Shown here one piece after another: positions 1-6,290 of a DNA stretch of 7,023 nucleotides. The stretch's first letter is position 1. Each line of letters opens with the position of its first letter. The position numbers and the translations under genes are program-made. Source of the DNA: Desulfobacteraceae bacterium (GTDB taxonomy: Bacteria > Desulfobacterota > Desulfobacteria > Desulfobacterales > Desulfobacteraceae); the NCBI GenBank assembly GCA_011390435.1, contig JAABSK010000144.1, positions 1 to 7,023 on the forward strand, written 5' to 3'. The notes beneath the pieces are model-generated. The model was not told where the DNA came from. It saw nothing but the letters and a program-made list of their open reading frames with translations, and made no database searches.

Positions 1-17
1 CCTGATCTTTTTTCGTT

Positions 18-73
18 GTCAGAAACAGCACCGGGGGAAAAGAGTGATCTTTTCCCCCGGTGCTGTTTCTGAC
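18..73 (-). terminator. Perfect 26-bp inverted repeat, probable terminator of the small PEP-CTERM gene
   Basis: Arms 18-43 and 48-73 are perfectly complementary over 26 bp around a 4-base loop (gtga at 44-47). The core is GC-rich (CACCGGGGG against CCCCCGGTG) and is flanked by AAACAG/CTGTTT. The hairpin begins 10 bases after the stop codon of the minus-strand gene ending at 84, the usual place for a transcription end. There is no clean U-run on either strand: the minus transcript reads TGTTTCTGAC at the foot of the stem. It could therefore be an imperfect intrinsic (possibly bidirectional) terminator, an mRNA 3'-stabilising hairpin, or a dispersed repeat. What lies left of position 1 is unknown, so it may also serve a converging gene. 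Confidence 0.6.
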
Positions 74-83
74 CTGTCCGCGG

Positions 84-272
84 TTATCGCTGGATCAGCC
101 TGCGGGTGTATCCAGCTGCGATCAGAAGTCCAAATCCCATGAAAAAATAAAAAGCCGGTTCAGGCAGCTGGTTTCGGGTCAACAGAACCCCGATTTTATC
201 CGCATATGCAAAAACCGGATAAAAGAAAATTGCAGTAATAAATATGGCAAACAGTATTATATGTAATTTCAT
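84..272 (-). CDS. Very small exported PEP-CTERM protein (62 aa)
   Basis: Unnamed gene; a probable exosortase substrate. Residues 1-24 form a signal peptide: MK, a long hydrophobic stretch, and an A-Y-A cleavage site at 22-24. About 12 residues follow (25-36). Then comes the C-terminal tripartite sorting signal: PEP at 37-39 followed by Ala, a hydrophobic helix at 41-55 with glycines at 46, 48 and 54, and a basic end (TRR at 56-58, Arg62). This order matches the PEP-CTERM domain, which exosortases recognise at the inner membrane of EPS-producing Gram-negatives. The start at 272 is chosen because AGGAGG (278-283) lies 5 bases upstream and because a sigma-54 promoter lies between it and the longer in-frame start at 422. 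The gene is 228 bp downstream of pfp with its own promoter. Oddity: almost no mature domain, where most family members carry one of hundreds of residues. It could also be a plain small membrane peptide that resembles a sorting signal; I favour the PEP-CTERM reading. Confidence 0.8.
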   Translation of the reverse strand: MKLHIILFAIFITAIFFYPVFAYADKIGVLLTRNQLPEPAFYFFMGFGLLIAAGYTRRLIQR

Positions 273-277
273 TGAGC

Positions 278-283
278 CCTCCT
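278..283 (-). promoter_or_regulatory. Strong Shine-Dalgarno site that fixes the start of the PEP-CTERM gene
   Basis: The minus strand reads AGGAGG followed by a 5-base spacer and ATG at 272-270. This is a full-length match to the anti-SD sequence at good spacing. It decides between the 62-residue reading and the 112-residue open frame starting at 422. Confidence 0.8.
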
Positions 284-333
284 GTAAGGCATTGTAACGT
301 CTATTTTCTTTGCAATTACTTGATATTATAAAT

Positions 334-349
334 AGCAAAGAGCGTGCCA
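334..349 (-). promoter_or_regulatory. Sigma-54 (RpoN) -24/-12 promoter for the PEP-CTERM gene
   Basis: The minus strand reads TGGCACGCTCTTTGCT. This matches every fixed position of the RpoN consensus TGGCACG-N4-TTGCW. The invariant GG (347-348) and GC (335-336) are separated by exactly 10 bases. The predicted start of transcription is near 323, giving a leader of about 51 bases before the ATG at 272. RpoN promoters need an enhancer-binding activator. In PEP-CTERM systems the known pair is the kinase PrsK and the sigma-54-dependent regulator PrsR (family knowledge from memory), and neither is encoded here. The site faces a gene that independently looks like a PEP-CTERM gene, which strengthens both calls. 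Confidence 0.85.
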
Positions 350-417
350 TTACAAAAAGAGCCGACTTTACAGTTCTAACATACTGGAATAAAATATCTT
401 TTTTACATTCACCCTGC

Positions 418-431
418 TTCAAATATTTGAA
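418..431. promoter_or_regulatory. 14-bp perfect palindrome, candidate upstream activator site
   Basis: TTCAAATATTTGAA is fully self-complementary. Its position is about 95-108 bases upstream of the predicted sigma-54 transcription start (323), within the range where dimeric sigma-54 activators usually bind. An AT-rich stretch (about 388-408) lies between it and the promoter and could help bending; I saw no clear IHF consensus. It is also downstream of pfp, but it has no U-run and is too AT-rich to be a good terminator. Its role as an activator site is inference. Confidence 0.45.
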
Positions 432-500
432 TGATTCCTCAGGGGACTATGAAAATTATCGGATAAAATTAGGAATTTTTTTTCACAATTATAACGGATA

Positions 501-2597
501 TCACCCTTTTGATTTGATAGCGTTCAGTATCAGGGTAATGGGTCGATCATCTTCAATATTTTCTGAAAACCTGACAGGTCCGGGTCTGCGATAGTGATCA
601 AGACCGGAGTCAGCTGCCAGCCATTCCTCTCTCATCGCCCTGAATACCCTGAAAGCATTGGAATTCAAATCCACGAGGCTCTTTTCAATCACCAGCTCCA
701 GCCGTCCATTCCGCTCTTCCAGGTGCATCATTTTTGCAATGGGGATGCCGATGGGCTCCCATTTGTCAAAAGTCTGCTCAAGATTTTTAATGGCAGCCAT
801 CTGACCGGACGCCCCGTTGGCAATGAGATGAAAGGCGGTCAGCCCGAGATTATAGGCATAATTACAGTCAAAATGAGTGGGATCTGCCCCCCTGCCGTCA
901 TACCCGTAAAAATGGGTCTGCGTGCGAAAATGGGGATCAGACAATTTAAATATCTGTACAATTGCTTCAGGGACGCTGTCTTCCACACTGATACATCCGT
1001 CCGTGACCAGCGCCTGCTTTAATGTCTTTTGGGACATGATGGATTCTTTGACCATCAGATACCGGTCTTCCGGATTCTTGAACAGCACCCTGGAAAACCG
1101 GTCCGGTGAAATACCGGCGTCGTCCATGACAGATGCATAATAGGACCTGTCAATCCCAACCTTGTAGCGGCCCTTTTCTTTCAGGATATCCAGGTATTCT
1201 TTAACCATATCCATGATAATTTTTTCGGTTTTCACCTGGGAAAACTGGAAATTACCATGGGTGTCCCGCTCCACCAGCAGTCCTTCCTGAAAAAACGATG
1301 GCAGCTGACTGAACAGGTCATCATCTCTTGAATTCCAGATGGGAAACCGCTGATCAGACCCAGTGTCCCTGGCCAGACGTCTCAGGTAATCAAGCTTTTC
1401 ATTCAAACGGGGAAAAGCCGTATGAAAATCACTGTCATGAATTTTATTATAGTCAGCGATAATGGTGTTGAGTTTGATGATAAACACCTGTATCTCATTG
1501 ATAAAATCCAGTATTCCTTCAGGAAGGATAATCATGCCGAAATTCTTGCCCACAGCTGCCCTGCGCACAATGATATTGCAGATCAGCCGGGACAGATGAC
1601 GCAGGGTCATGCCATAGGCGGTATAATCGGTTGCATTGTTTTTTTGTGCCCGCTCAATCCGCTGCTGATCAACGTAATCTGCCAGCTCCTCACCGATCAG
1701 GGACAAATTGGCATGTGTCTGGAACGCACACTCCAACGTCAGGTGGCTGGCCACCCGGCCCATCACTTTGCAGATATGCCAGTATTTCACATCTGAGCTG
1801 GAATCAGTGCTCAAATTGCTGATATTTTCGGAAAACGCCCGGGCAGCCGTATGAAACCCAAAAGAGATTGCACACAAGCACTCTCCAGATGTGGTGGTCA
1901 CCTGAATATCGCCGTCAATGGTTTTGGGGATCCCGATCACCTTGATTCCCGCCTGTTTAAAATGCTGGGCCAGAAAAGCGGCATTGGTGTTTGAGTCATC
2001 ACCACCGATCACCACCAGTGCTTCCAGTCCAAGCGCCTGGCAGGTGATGAAGGCCTGATCCATCTTTGCCACGGAATCGATTTTGGTGCGGCCTGTTTTG
2101 AGCATGGAAAATCCACCCATGTTTCGATAGGTATCCACAAGACTCTGCGTAATTTCAACATATCTGGATTCCAGCAGGCCATCCGGCCCTTTCAAGAAAC
2201 CAAATAATTTGGATTCAGGATTGTACTTTTTGATCTCATCATACAGTCCTGAAATCACATTGTGCCCCCCTGGAGCTGGCCCGCCAGAGAACACAACACC
2301 GATATTGCGTTTTTGCTCAAACCGTTCTTTGTCCGAAGCGGAAACAGATGCATTGGCCACAATCCGCTGGACTGGATTGTGAATAATATCTGGCAGGCGT
2401 TTTTCAGATTCGGCATCAATGACAAATGTGTACTCAGGACAATCGTCCATTGCTGAGTATTTTGAAGAAAAAATTTTGATTTTCCTGGGAGAAAAAGAAC
2501 GCCGTTCAATGGTCTGGGCGCTGACATCTGAAAGTGCGCTGCCGGTTTTCGAATGATTCAGTATAAATGTCAGTGAGTTGAGGTCCTGCTCTGTCAT
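501..2597 (-). CDS. pfp: Pyrophosphate-dependent 6-phosphofructokinase (PPi-PFK), long plant-beta-like type
   Basis: Cytoplasmic enzyme that reversibly phosphorylates fructose 6-phosphate to the 1,6-bisphosphate using PPi. Visible motifs: glycine-rich GGPAPGGHN (105-113), GGDD (198-201), PKTIDGD (224-230, with the catalytic Asp of TID), MGR (279-281), PEG (359-361) and a C-terminal GYDGR (565-569). Asp in GGDD and Lys in PKTIDGD mark PPi rather than ATP use, since ATP enzymes carry GGDG and PGTIDND. The whole chain can be aligned by eye with plant PFP beta subunits (about 560 residues). The extra length comes mainly from about 75-80 residues around 480-558, just before the C-terminal substrate-binding block, plus a longer loop after TIDGD (231-243). 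The start at 2597 has AGGAG with a 5-base spacer. It follows the diguanylate cyclase by 35 bp and is probably co-transcribed with it. No strong terminator is seen after its stop. The function call is firm; the role of the inserts is unknown. Confidence 0.95.
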   Translation of the reverse strand: MTEQDLNSLTFILNHSKTGSALSDVSAQTIERRSFSPRKIKIFSSKYSAMDDCPEYTFVIDAESEKRLPDIIHNPVQRIVANASVSASDKERFEQKRNIGVVFSGGPAPGGHNVISGLYDEIKKYNPESKLFGFLKGPDGLLESRYVEITQSLVDTYRNMGGFSMLKTGRTKIDSVAKMDQAFITCQALGLEALVVIGGDDSNTNAAFLAQHFKQAGIKVIGIPKTIDGDIQVTTTSGECLCAISFGFHTAARAFSENISNLSTDSSSDVKYWHICKVMGRVASHLTLECAFQTHANLSLIGEELADYVDQQRIERAQKNNATDYTAYGMTLRHLSRLICNIIVRRAAVGKNFGMIILPEGILDFINEIQVFIIKLNTIIADYNKIHDSDFHTAFPRLNEKLDYLRRLARDTGSDQRFPIWNSRDDDLFSQLPSFFQEGLLVERDTHGNFQFSQVKTEKIIMDMVKEYLDILKEKGRYKVGIDRSYYASVMDDAGISPDRFSRVLFKNPEDRYLMVKESIMSQKTLKQALVTDGCISVEDSVPEAIVQIFKLSDPHFRTQTHFYGYDGRGADPTHFDCNYAYNLGLTAFHLIANGASGQMAAIKNLEQTFDKWEPIGIPIAKMMHLEERNGRLELVIEKSLVDLNSNAFRVFRAMREEWLAADSGLDHYRRPGPVRFSENIEDDRPITLILNAIKSKG

Positions 2598-2632
2598 ATC
2601 CGCTCCTGTTGTCGATTCAAATCAGTTTCAAA

Positions 2633-4045
2633 TCAGTTCGTCTGCACCTGGTTTCGACCGGCTTCCTTTGCCTTGTACATTGCAACATCCGCACGTTCAA
2701 AGATCTGCCGGTGGTGAGTATCCCCCTCTCTTGCCTGGGAGACGCCAATGCTGACCGTCACCCGGACCTTTTCCTTCTTGTAGATAAACTCTATTTTTTC
2801 AATGGTCTGGCGGATCTTTTCCGCCACTTCTTTTGCACCGTCAATTCCGGTCTCCGGCATGATCACCACAAATTCCTCTCCACCATACCGGGCCAGCATG
2901 TCATTTTTCCGCAACAACGGGATGCTGCGCTTGATGATTTCCTGAAGACATTTATCCCCGATGGCGTGGCCGTAGGTATCATTGATGATTTTAAATTTAT
3001 CCGCATCCACCAGCAACAGAGAAAACCCGGTGCCATAACGCAGAAACCGGGCCATTTCCGATTCAACCCGCTTATCGTAGGCCCTCCGGTTAAACGCGCC
3101 GGTGAGCTGATCCAGGTTCAGCTTCTGTTCCAGCTCCTCAGCATGCTTTGTGGCCTTGTCCAGTTCCAGACGGAGCTTTGAAAATCCGCTTTTAAACACC
3201 TGCGTATTCTGCTGGGCAGCTTCCCTGATGGCTGTATCTTTTGCCTGCTTTTTTTTCAGAGCCCGTTCAATCGAAGCCAGCCGTTCAGACACCTGTGCTT
3301 TTAAGGATTCAAGGCTGGATGCGACATCTGCACTCTGTTGCAGCCCCTGCATTTGATGACTGAGCACGGATTCGAACCCTTCATTGGACTGAAACAGATG
3401 GTCTGTGTGCTGGTAAGTTTCAGCCAGAAGGGATTCAATCTCCAGTATCCGGCCCACAATTTCCCGGACAAAGGCATTGACCTTTTCCCTGTCCTGGCTG
3501 GTGTCTGATATGTAGGCAAAAACAAGATCGAATACCGATTGACGGATATCGGAAATATCATCTGTATCCTGGGCAGATTTGATGCGGGACACAATACTGT
3601 CCATCCGGGCCGTATATTTTGAATCAAGGGTTGAGCCAAGGGTGTTGAGCACATCAAGATAATGGGTCTTGTACTCATCGATGAATGAGTCTGCCTTGCC
3701 TTTCAGCAGTGTGGACAACAATCCTCTTTTCTTGACTGGCCCGGCCGGACCGATGCCCTCTTTGAGCATGGCGGTTTTCAACTGCTCAAAGATATACTCT
3801 ATTTTTGCCTCGGACTCCCCTTTTTTCAAGGCGGTGCTCAGATCCCTGCATACGGCTGAAAAGGGGGTCTCTTCGGTAAAGGCAGTGTCAATGATCACGG
3901 GGAAATATTTACGGTACAGACGGTTTGTCTTTTCAAACCGCTCTTCAACTGCATCCAGTTCCTTGATCAAGGTATTTTTCTGTGCCTGAAGTTTTTCCAC
4001 CTGATCCTGCATGGCCATGGATTTTTCGTCCTGTACATCGCTCAT
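2633..4045 (-). CDS. Soluble GGDEF-domain diguanylate cyclase with a long helical N-terminal region
   Basis: Makes the second messenger c-di-GMP from two GTP. The catalytic domain covers about residues 308-466. It starts at LDQLTGAFNRRAY (311-323), has the metal-binding VDADKFKIIND segment (346-356, Asp347), and the active-site motif GGEEF (388-392), a catalytically competent variant. RKND (379-382), exactly five residues before it, fits the RxxD inhibitory site, so product feedback is expected. Residues 1-305 show no membrane segment and no PAS, GAF or receiver domain that I recognise. They are rich in charged heptad-like helix, with a coiled-coil start (12-45), a helical bundle (about 120-215) and a coiled-coil linker (about 240-310), probably the sensing and dimerising part. 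The start at 4045 is the first ATG of the frame; its SD (AAAGGGA, about 9 bases away) is weak, and Met10 or Met12 are alternatives. It sits between the transporter (77-bp gap) and pfp (35-bp gap). Confidence 0.93.
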   Translation of the reverse strand: MSDVQDEKSMAMQDQVEKLQAQKNTLIKELDAVEERFEKTNRLYRKYFPVIIDTAFTEETPFSAVCRDLSTALKKGESEAKIEYIFEQLKTAMLKEGIGPAGPVKKRGLLSTLLKGKADSFIDEYKTHYLDVLNTLGSTLDSKYTARMDSIVSRIKSAQDTDDISDIRQSVFDLVFAYISDTSQDREKVNAFVREIVGRILEIESLLAETYQHTDHLFQSNEGFESVLSHQMQGLQQSADVASSLESLKAQVSERLASIERALKKKQAKDTAIREAAQQNTQVFKSGFSKLRLELDKATKHAEELEQKLNLDQLTGAFNRRAYDKRVESEMARFLRYGTGFSLLLVDADKFKIINDTYGHAIGDKCLQEIIKRSIPLLRKNDMLARYGGEEFVVIMPETGIDGAKEVAEKIRQTIEKIEFIYKKEKVRVTVSIGVSQAREGDTHHRQIFERADVAMYKAKEAGRNQVQTN

Positions 4046-4086
4046 CCAACCAGATCCCTTTCTTTTCGGTTAATGGGGTTCCTCTA

Positions 4087-4116
4087 TTTTTAAACACCAA
4101 TACCATGAAATGTAAA
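4087..4116 (-). promoter_or_regulatory. Weak sigma-70-like promoter candidate for the cyclase-pfp pair
   Basis: In the 77-bp gap the minus strand has TTTACA (4111-4116, 5 of 6 to the -35 consensus), an 18-base spacer, and TAAAAA (4087-4092, 4 of 6 to the -10). It is in the right place to start a diguanylate cyclase-pfp transcript independently of the transporter. In an AT-rich gap such matches occur by chance, so this is only a candidate. Confidence 0.25.
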
Positions 4117-4122
4117 GCCTGA

Positions 4123-5127
4123 TCATGGTTTTTTATGGGGCCATCCCTGCTGCATTTTACTGCTCAGGTAACCGTCGATCATCAGGTGCACAATATGGTG
4201 CATCACGCAGACCAGCAAGGCGGTGCCAAATTCACTGAAATAGGTCACCTGGATCATGGCGGAGAGTGCCAGGGTCTTTTGCGCTCCCATGAACACAATG
4301 CTTTCATACCGGCCCTTTCTCACACGACACAACCGAATCAGAACAAAACAGGCCAGAAGCAATATCACATGAAACACACCGACAATGATCAAGATATAAA
4401 AAAATGCCAGTCTGTTTTCCAGCAGAGTGGTTTTTGATCCGGCAAGGGAAACAAAAACAATTGCAATAATCATCCATTGATTGGCCAGCTGCATTTTAAA
4501 CTCCGGCAGCTGCCTGCCGGCAAGGGCAGTGCCCTTGGTGATCATCCCCAGTGCCAGGGGAATCAATACCAGCACGATCAATTTCCATAAAATACCTGTC
4601 TGATCAATCACCAGCTCCCTGTCCAGATCCAGAAAAGACAACAGCCAGGGAAGCACCACCGGAATAGTAAAGATGCTGATAAAATTTGCAGAGATCGTGA
4701 TAAACAGTGCGTGGGCCATATTACCCCCGGCCGTTCGAGTCATGACAATACCGCTGGACAGGGTGGTGGGCATGACCGCCACAATAAACATCCCCACTGC
4801 TGTTCCCGGCTCAACCGGCAGCAGCAGGATCAGCAGGGACACAAGCGGCGCCACCACCAGAATCACACCCAGAGCCATTGCAGTGGCTGCGATATCTTTA
4901 AAGCCAGCCATGATCTGACGATTGTCGATCATCAGTCCGGAGAGGATAAAGATCACAAAAATCATCATCTGAGGTGCGTGAATGGTTTTCAACGTATTTC
5001 CCAGCGCTGCCAGTGTATGGGTCGAATCGATCAGAATGGCGACAAAAGACAGAACGAGACTGGCCAGAAACCATTGTTTTTTCAGCGTTTTGCGCATCAA
5101 AAGACCTTTTTTGCGTGTTTCAATCAT
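4123..5127 (-). CDS. Bile acid:sodium symporter-like (BASS/SBF-like) membrane transporter
   Basis: Integral inner-membrane protein of 334 residues with about ten hydrophobic segments (roughly 19-34, 52-67, 82-104, 110-128, 140-165, 180-196, 216-232, 241-265, 278-296, 302-320). The motifs PTTLSSG (120-126) with AGGN (133-136), and GAQKTLALS (281-289), fit the SBF-like branch of the bile acid:sodium symporter/arsenical permease superfamily (YfeH-type, about 330 residues). The true substrate cannot be read from sequence; members carry organic anions with Na+ and 'bile acid' is only the family name. Start: ATG at 5127 gives full length but has only AGG as SD. Met11 (5097) has AAAGG at 7 bases and is equally likely. 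The gene is divergent from ftsY and lies upstream of the cyclase on the same strand. A 7-bp-arm dyad overlaps the first ATG. Confidence 0.85.
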   Translation of the reverse strand: MIETRKKGLLMRKTLKKQWFLASLVLSFVAILIDSTHTLAALGNTLKTIHAPQMMIFVIFILSGLMIDNRQIMAGFKDIAATAMALGVILVVAPLVSLLILLLPVEPGTAVGMFIVAVMPTTLSSGIVMTRTAGGNMAHALFITISANFISIFTIPVVLPWLLSFLDLDRELVIDQTGILWKLIVLVLIPLALGMITKGTALAGRQLPEFKMQLANQWMIIAIVFVSLAGSKTTLLENRLAFFYILIIVGVFHVILLLACFVLIRLCRVRKGRYESIVFMGAQKTLALSAMIQVTYFSEFGTALLVCVMHHIVHLMIDGYLSSKMQQGWPHKKP

Positions 5128-5141
5128 AGGGATACCTATGA
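5124..5141. promoter_or_regulatory. Dyad overlapping the transporter start, candidate operator
   Basis: TCATAGG-GATA-CCTATGA is an inverted repeat with perfect 7-bp arms and a 4-base centre. It covers the first ATG (5125-5127) of the transporter and lies just downstream of its candidate -10 element. A repressor there would block transcription, or, if Met11 is the real start, the dyad is in the leader. No regulator gene is in the window. A chance palindrome is possible. Confidence 0.35.
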
Positions 5142-5144
5142 CAC

Positions 5145-5173
5145 ATTTAAAATCGAGTCAATATCCGGGACAA
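5145..5173 (-). promoter_or_regulatory. Sigma-70-like promoter candidate for the transporter
   Basis: The minus strand reads TTGTCC (5168-5173, 4 of 6), a 17-base spacer, and TTAAAT (5145-5150, 4 of 6). Transcription would start near 5138. That leaves only about 11 bases before the ATG at 5127 but about 40 before Met11 at 5097, mildly favouring the shorter protein. Matches are modest. Confidence 0.3.
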
Positions 5174-5190
5174 TTTTTACCAGGCAGCGC

Positions 5191-5220
5191 TTGATTAACC
5201 CCTGGGAAAAAAGGTATAAA
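5191..5220 (+). promoter_or_regulatory. Sigma-70-like promoter for ftsY
   Basis: TTGATT (5191-5196, 4 of 6 to the -35), an 18-base spacer, and TATAAA (5215-5220, 5 of 6 to the -10). It would start transcription near 5227, giving a leader of about 30 bases ahead of the GTG at 5257. Position and spacing are right for a housekeeping gene, and no other upstream gene on this strand could supply transcription nearby. Confidence 0.5.
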
Positions 5221-5256
5221 CCAGTCAAACACAAATCACATTCAGGAGCCGTAAAC

Positions 5257-6258
5257 GTGGTATTTAACATATTCAAAAAAAAGAAACCTGTCGAAAACGC
5301 CCCCCAGGCAGACCTTGCAGAAGCACCGCCTGCCCCGGCCGAAACAAAAAGCAGACTGTTTTCCCGTCTGAAAAGTGGTCTATCCAAAACCCGGCAGGTG
5401 CTGACAACCGATATCAATGAATTGTTTGCCCCGGGAAAAGCCATTGATGAAAACCTGTTTGACGAGCTTGAAGAAGTGCTGATCACCTCTGACCTGGGCA
5501 TTGATGTCACCATGGAGATGATGGAAAAGATCCGGAAAAAAGCCAGAAAACTGTCCACTGCCAATGAACTGACCCAGGTTCTGAAACAGGAACTGATCGA
5601 TCTCTTTCCGGCAACACCGGACCGGCGTACTCAAAAACCGCTCACACGGCCCCATGTCATCATGGTAGTGGGAGTCAACGGCACCGGCAAAACCACCACC
5701 CTTGGAAAACTGGCCATGAAATACACGTCTCAGGGAAAAAAGGTGTTGATTGCAGCCGCAGATACATTCAGGGCAGCAGCAATTGAACAGGTCCAGATCT
5801 GGGCGGACCGCTCCAATGCCGACCTGGTAAAGCACAAGGAGGGAGCGGATCCGGCAGCAGTTGCCTATGATGCAGTTGAAGCTTCTATTGCCAGAGGCAT
5901 TGATATTGTCCTGATTGATACGGCCGGCAGACTGCACACCCAGAAAAATCTGATGGAAGAGCTTAAAAAGATCAAACGCTCGATCAATAAAAAACTGGCC
6001 GGTGCGCCCCATGACGTAATGATGGTCCTGGACGCCACAACCGGCCAGAATGCCATATCTCAGGCAAGCCTCTTTAACGAGGCGGTTGACCTGACCCAGA
6101 TCGCTCTGACCAAACTGGACGGCACAGCCAAAGGCGGAATTGCGGCAGCCATTGCAAAGCAGATGGACCTGCCGATCACCTACGTTGGTGTGGGCGAACA
6201 GATTGAAGACCTCCAGGAGTTTGATGCAAAACAGTTTATTGACGCACTGTTTGAGTAG
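5257..6258 (+). CDS. ftsY: Signal recognition particle receptor FtsY
   Basis: SRP GTPase that docks ribosome-SRP complexes at the inner membrane for co-translational insertion. Starting at GTG 5257 (AGGAG at 5244-5248, 8-base spacer) the protein has 333 residues. A basic N-terminus (KKKK at 7-10) and a short Ala/Pro/Glu-rich stretch (12-30) precede the helical N domain (about 33-125). The NG GTPase domain shows G1 GVNGTGKTT (139-147), DTFRAAA (169-175), DTAGR (221-225), TKLDG (285-289) and GVGE (311-314). The DTFRAAA and TKLDGTAKGG signatures separate FtsY from Ffh, and there is no Met-rich M domain. It lacks the long acidic A domain of E. coli FtsY (497 residues), as in many other bacteria. 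The open frame runs upstream to 4711 without stops, but that part is antisense to the transporter and of non-protein-like composition (His/Gln-rich). The gene is monocistronic and converges on the biotin protein. Confidence 0.96.
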   Translation: MVFNIFKKKKPVENAPQADLAEAPPAPAETKSRLFSRLKSGLSKTRQVLTTDINELFAPGKAIDENLFDELEEVLITSDLGIDVTMEMMEKIRKKARKLSTANELTQVLKQELIDLFPATPDRRTQKPLTRPHVIMVVGVNGTGKTTTLGKLAMKYTSQGKKVLIAAADTFRAAAIEQVQIWADRSNADLVKHKEGADPAAVAYDAVEASIARGIDIVLIDTAGRLHTQKNLMEELKKIKRSINKKLAGAPHDVMMVLDATTGQNAISQASLFNEAVDLTQIALTKLDGTAKGGIAAAIAKQMDLPITYVGVGEQIEDLQEFDAKQFIDALFE

Positions 6259-6290
6259 GCAACCGGAGGACCCGGATCAAAAAAAACGTG

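Noticed and set aside
84..422. 112-residue open frame containing the PEP-CTERM peptide
   Set aside because: The sigma-54 promoter lies inside the extra 50 codons, and a strong SD marks the internal ATG at 272.
465..486. AAAATT-AGG-AATTTT hairpin followed by T-run on the plus strand, downstream of pfp
   Set aside because: The stem is purely AT and weak, and the T-run is on the strand opposite to pfp transcription.
310..594. Plus-strand open frame across the pfp-PEP-CTERM gap
   Set aside because: It has a TTG start with no SD, overlaps pfp and the sigma-54 promoter in antisense, and its product resembles nothing I know.
4102..4129. Stem of 7 bp (accatga/tcatggt) with 14-base loop as terminator of the transporter gene
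   Set aside because: The loop is long, the stem AT-rich, there is no U-run directly after it, and it overlaps the stop codon.
4711..5256. 182-codon N-terminal extension of ftsY
   Set aside because: It is antisense to the transporter, His/Gln-rich, and a good SD plus promoter point to GTG 5257.
5380..6012. 210-residue minus-strand open frame within ftsY
   Set aside because: Antisense shadow of a clearly conserved GTPase gene; no SD or domain seen.
6259..6290. CCGG-AGGAC-CCGG with an A8 run between the convergent ftsY and biotin-protein genes as a terminator
   Set aside because: The stem is only 4 bp; the T-run on the minus strand precedes rather than follows the stem.
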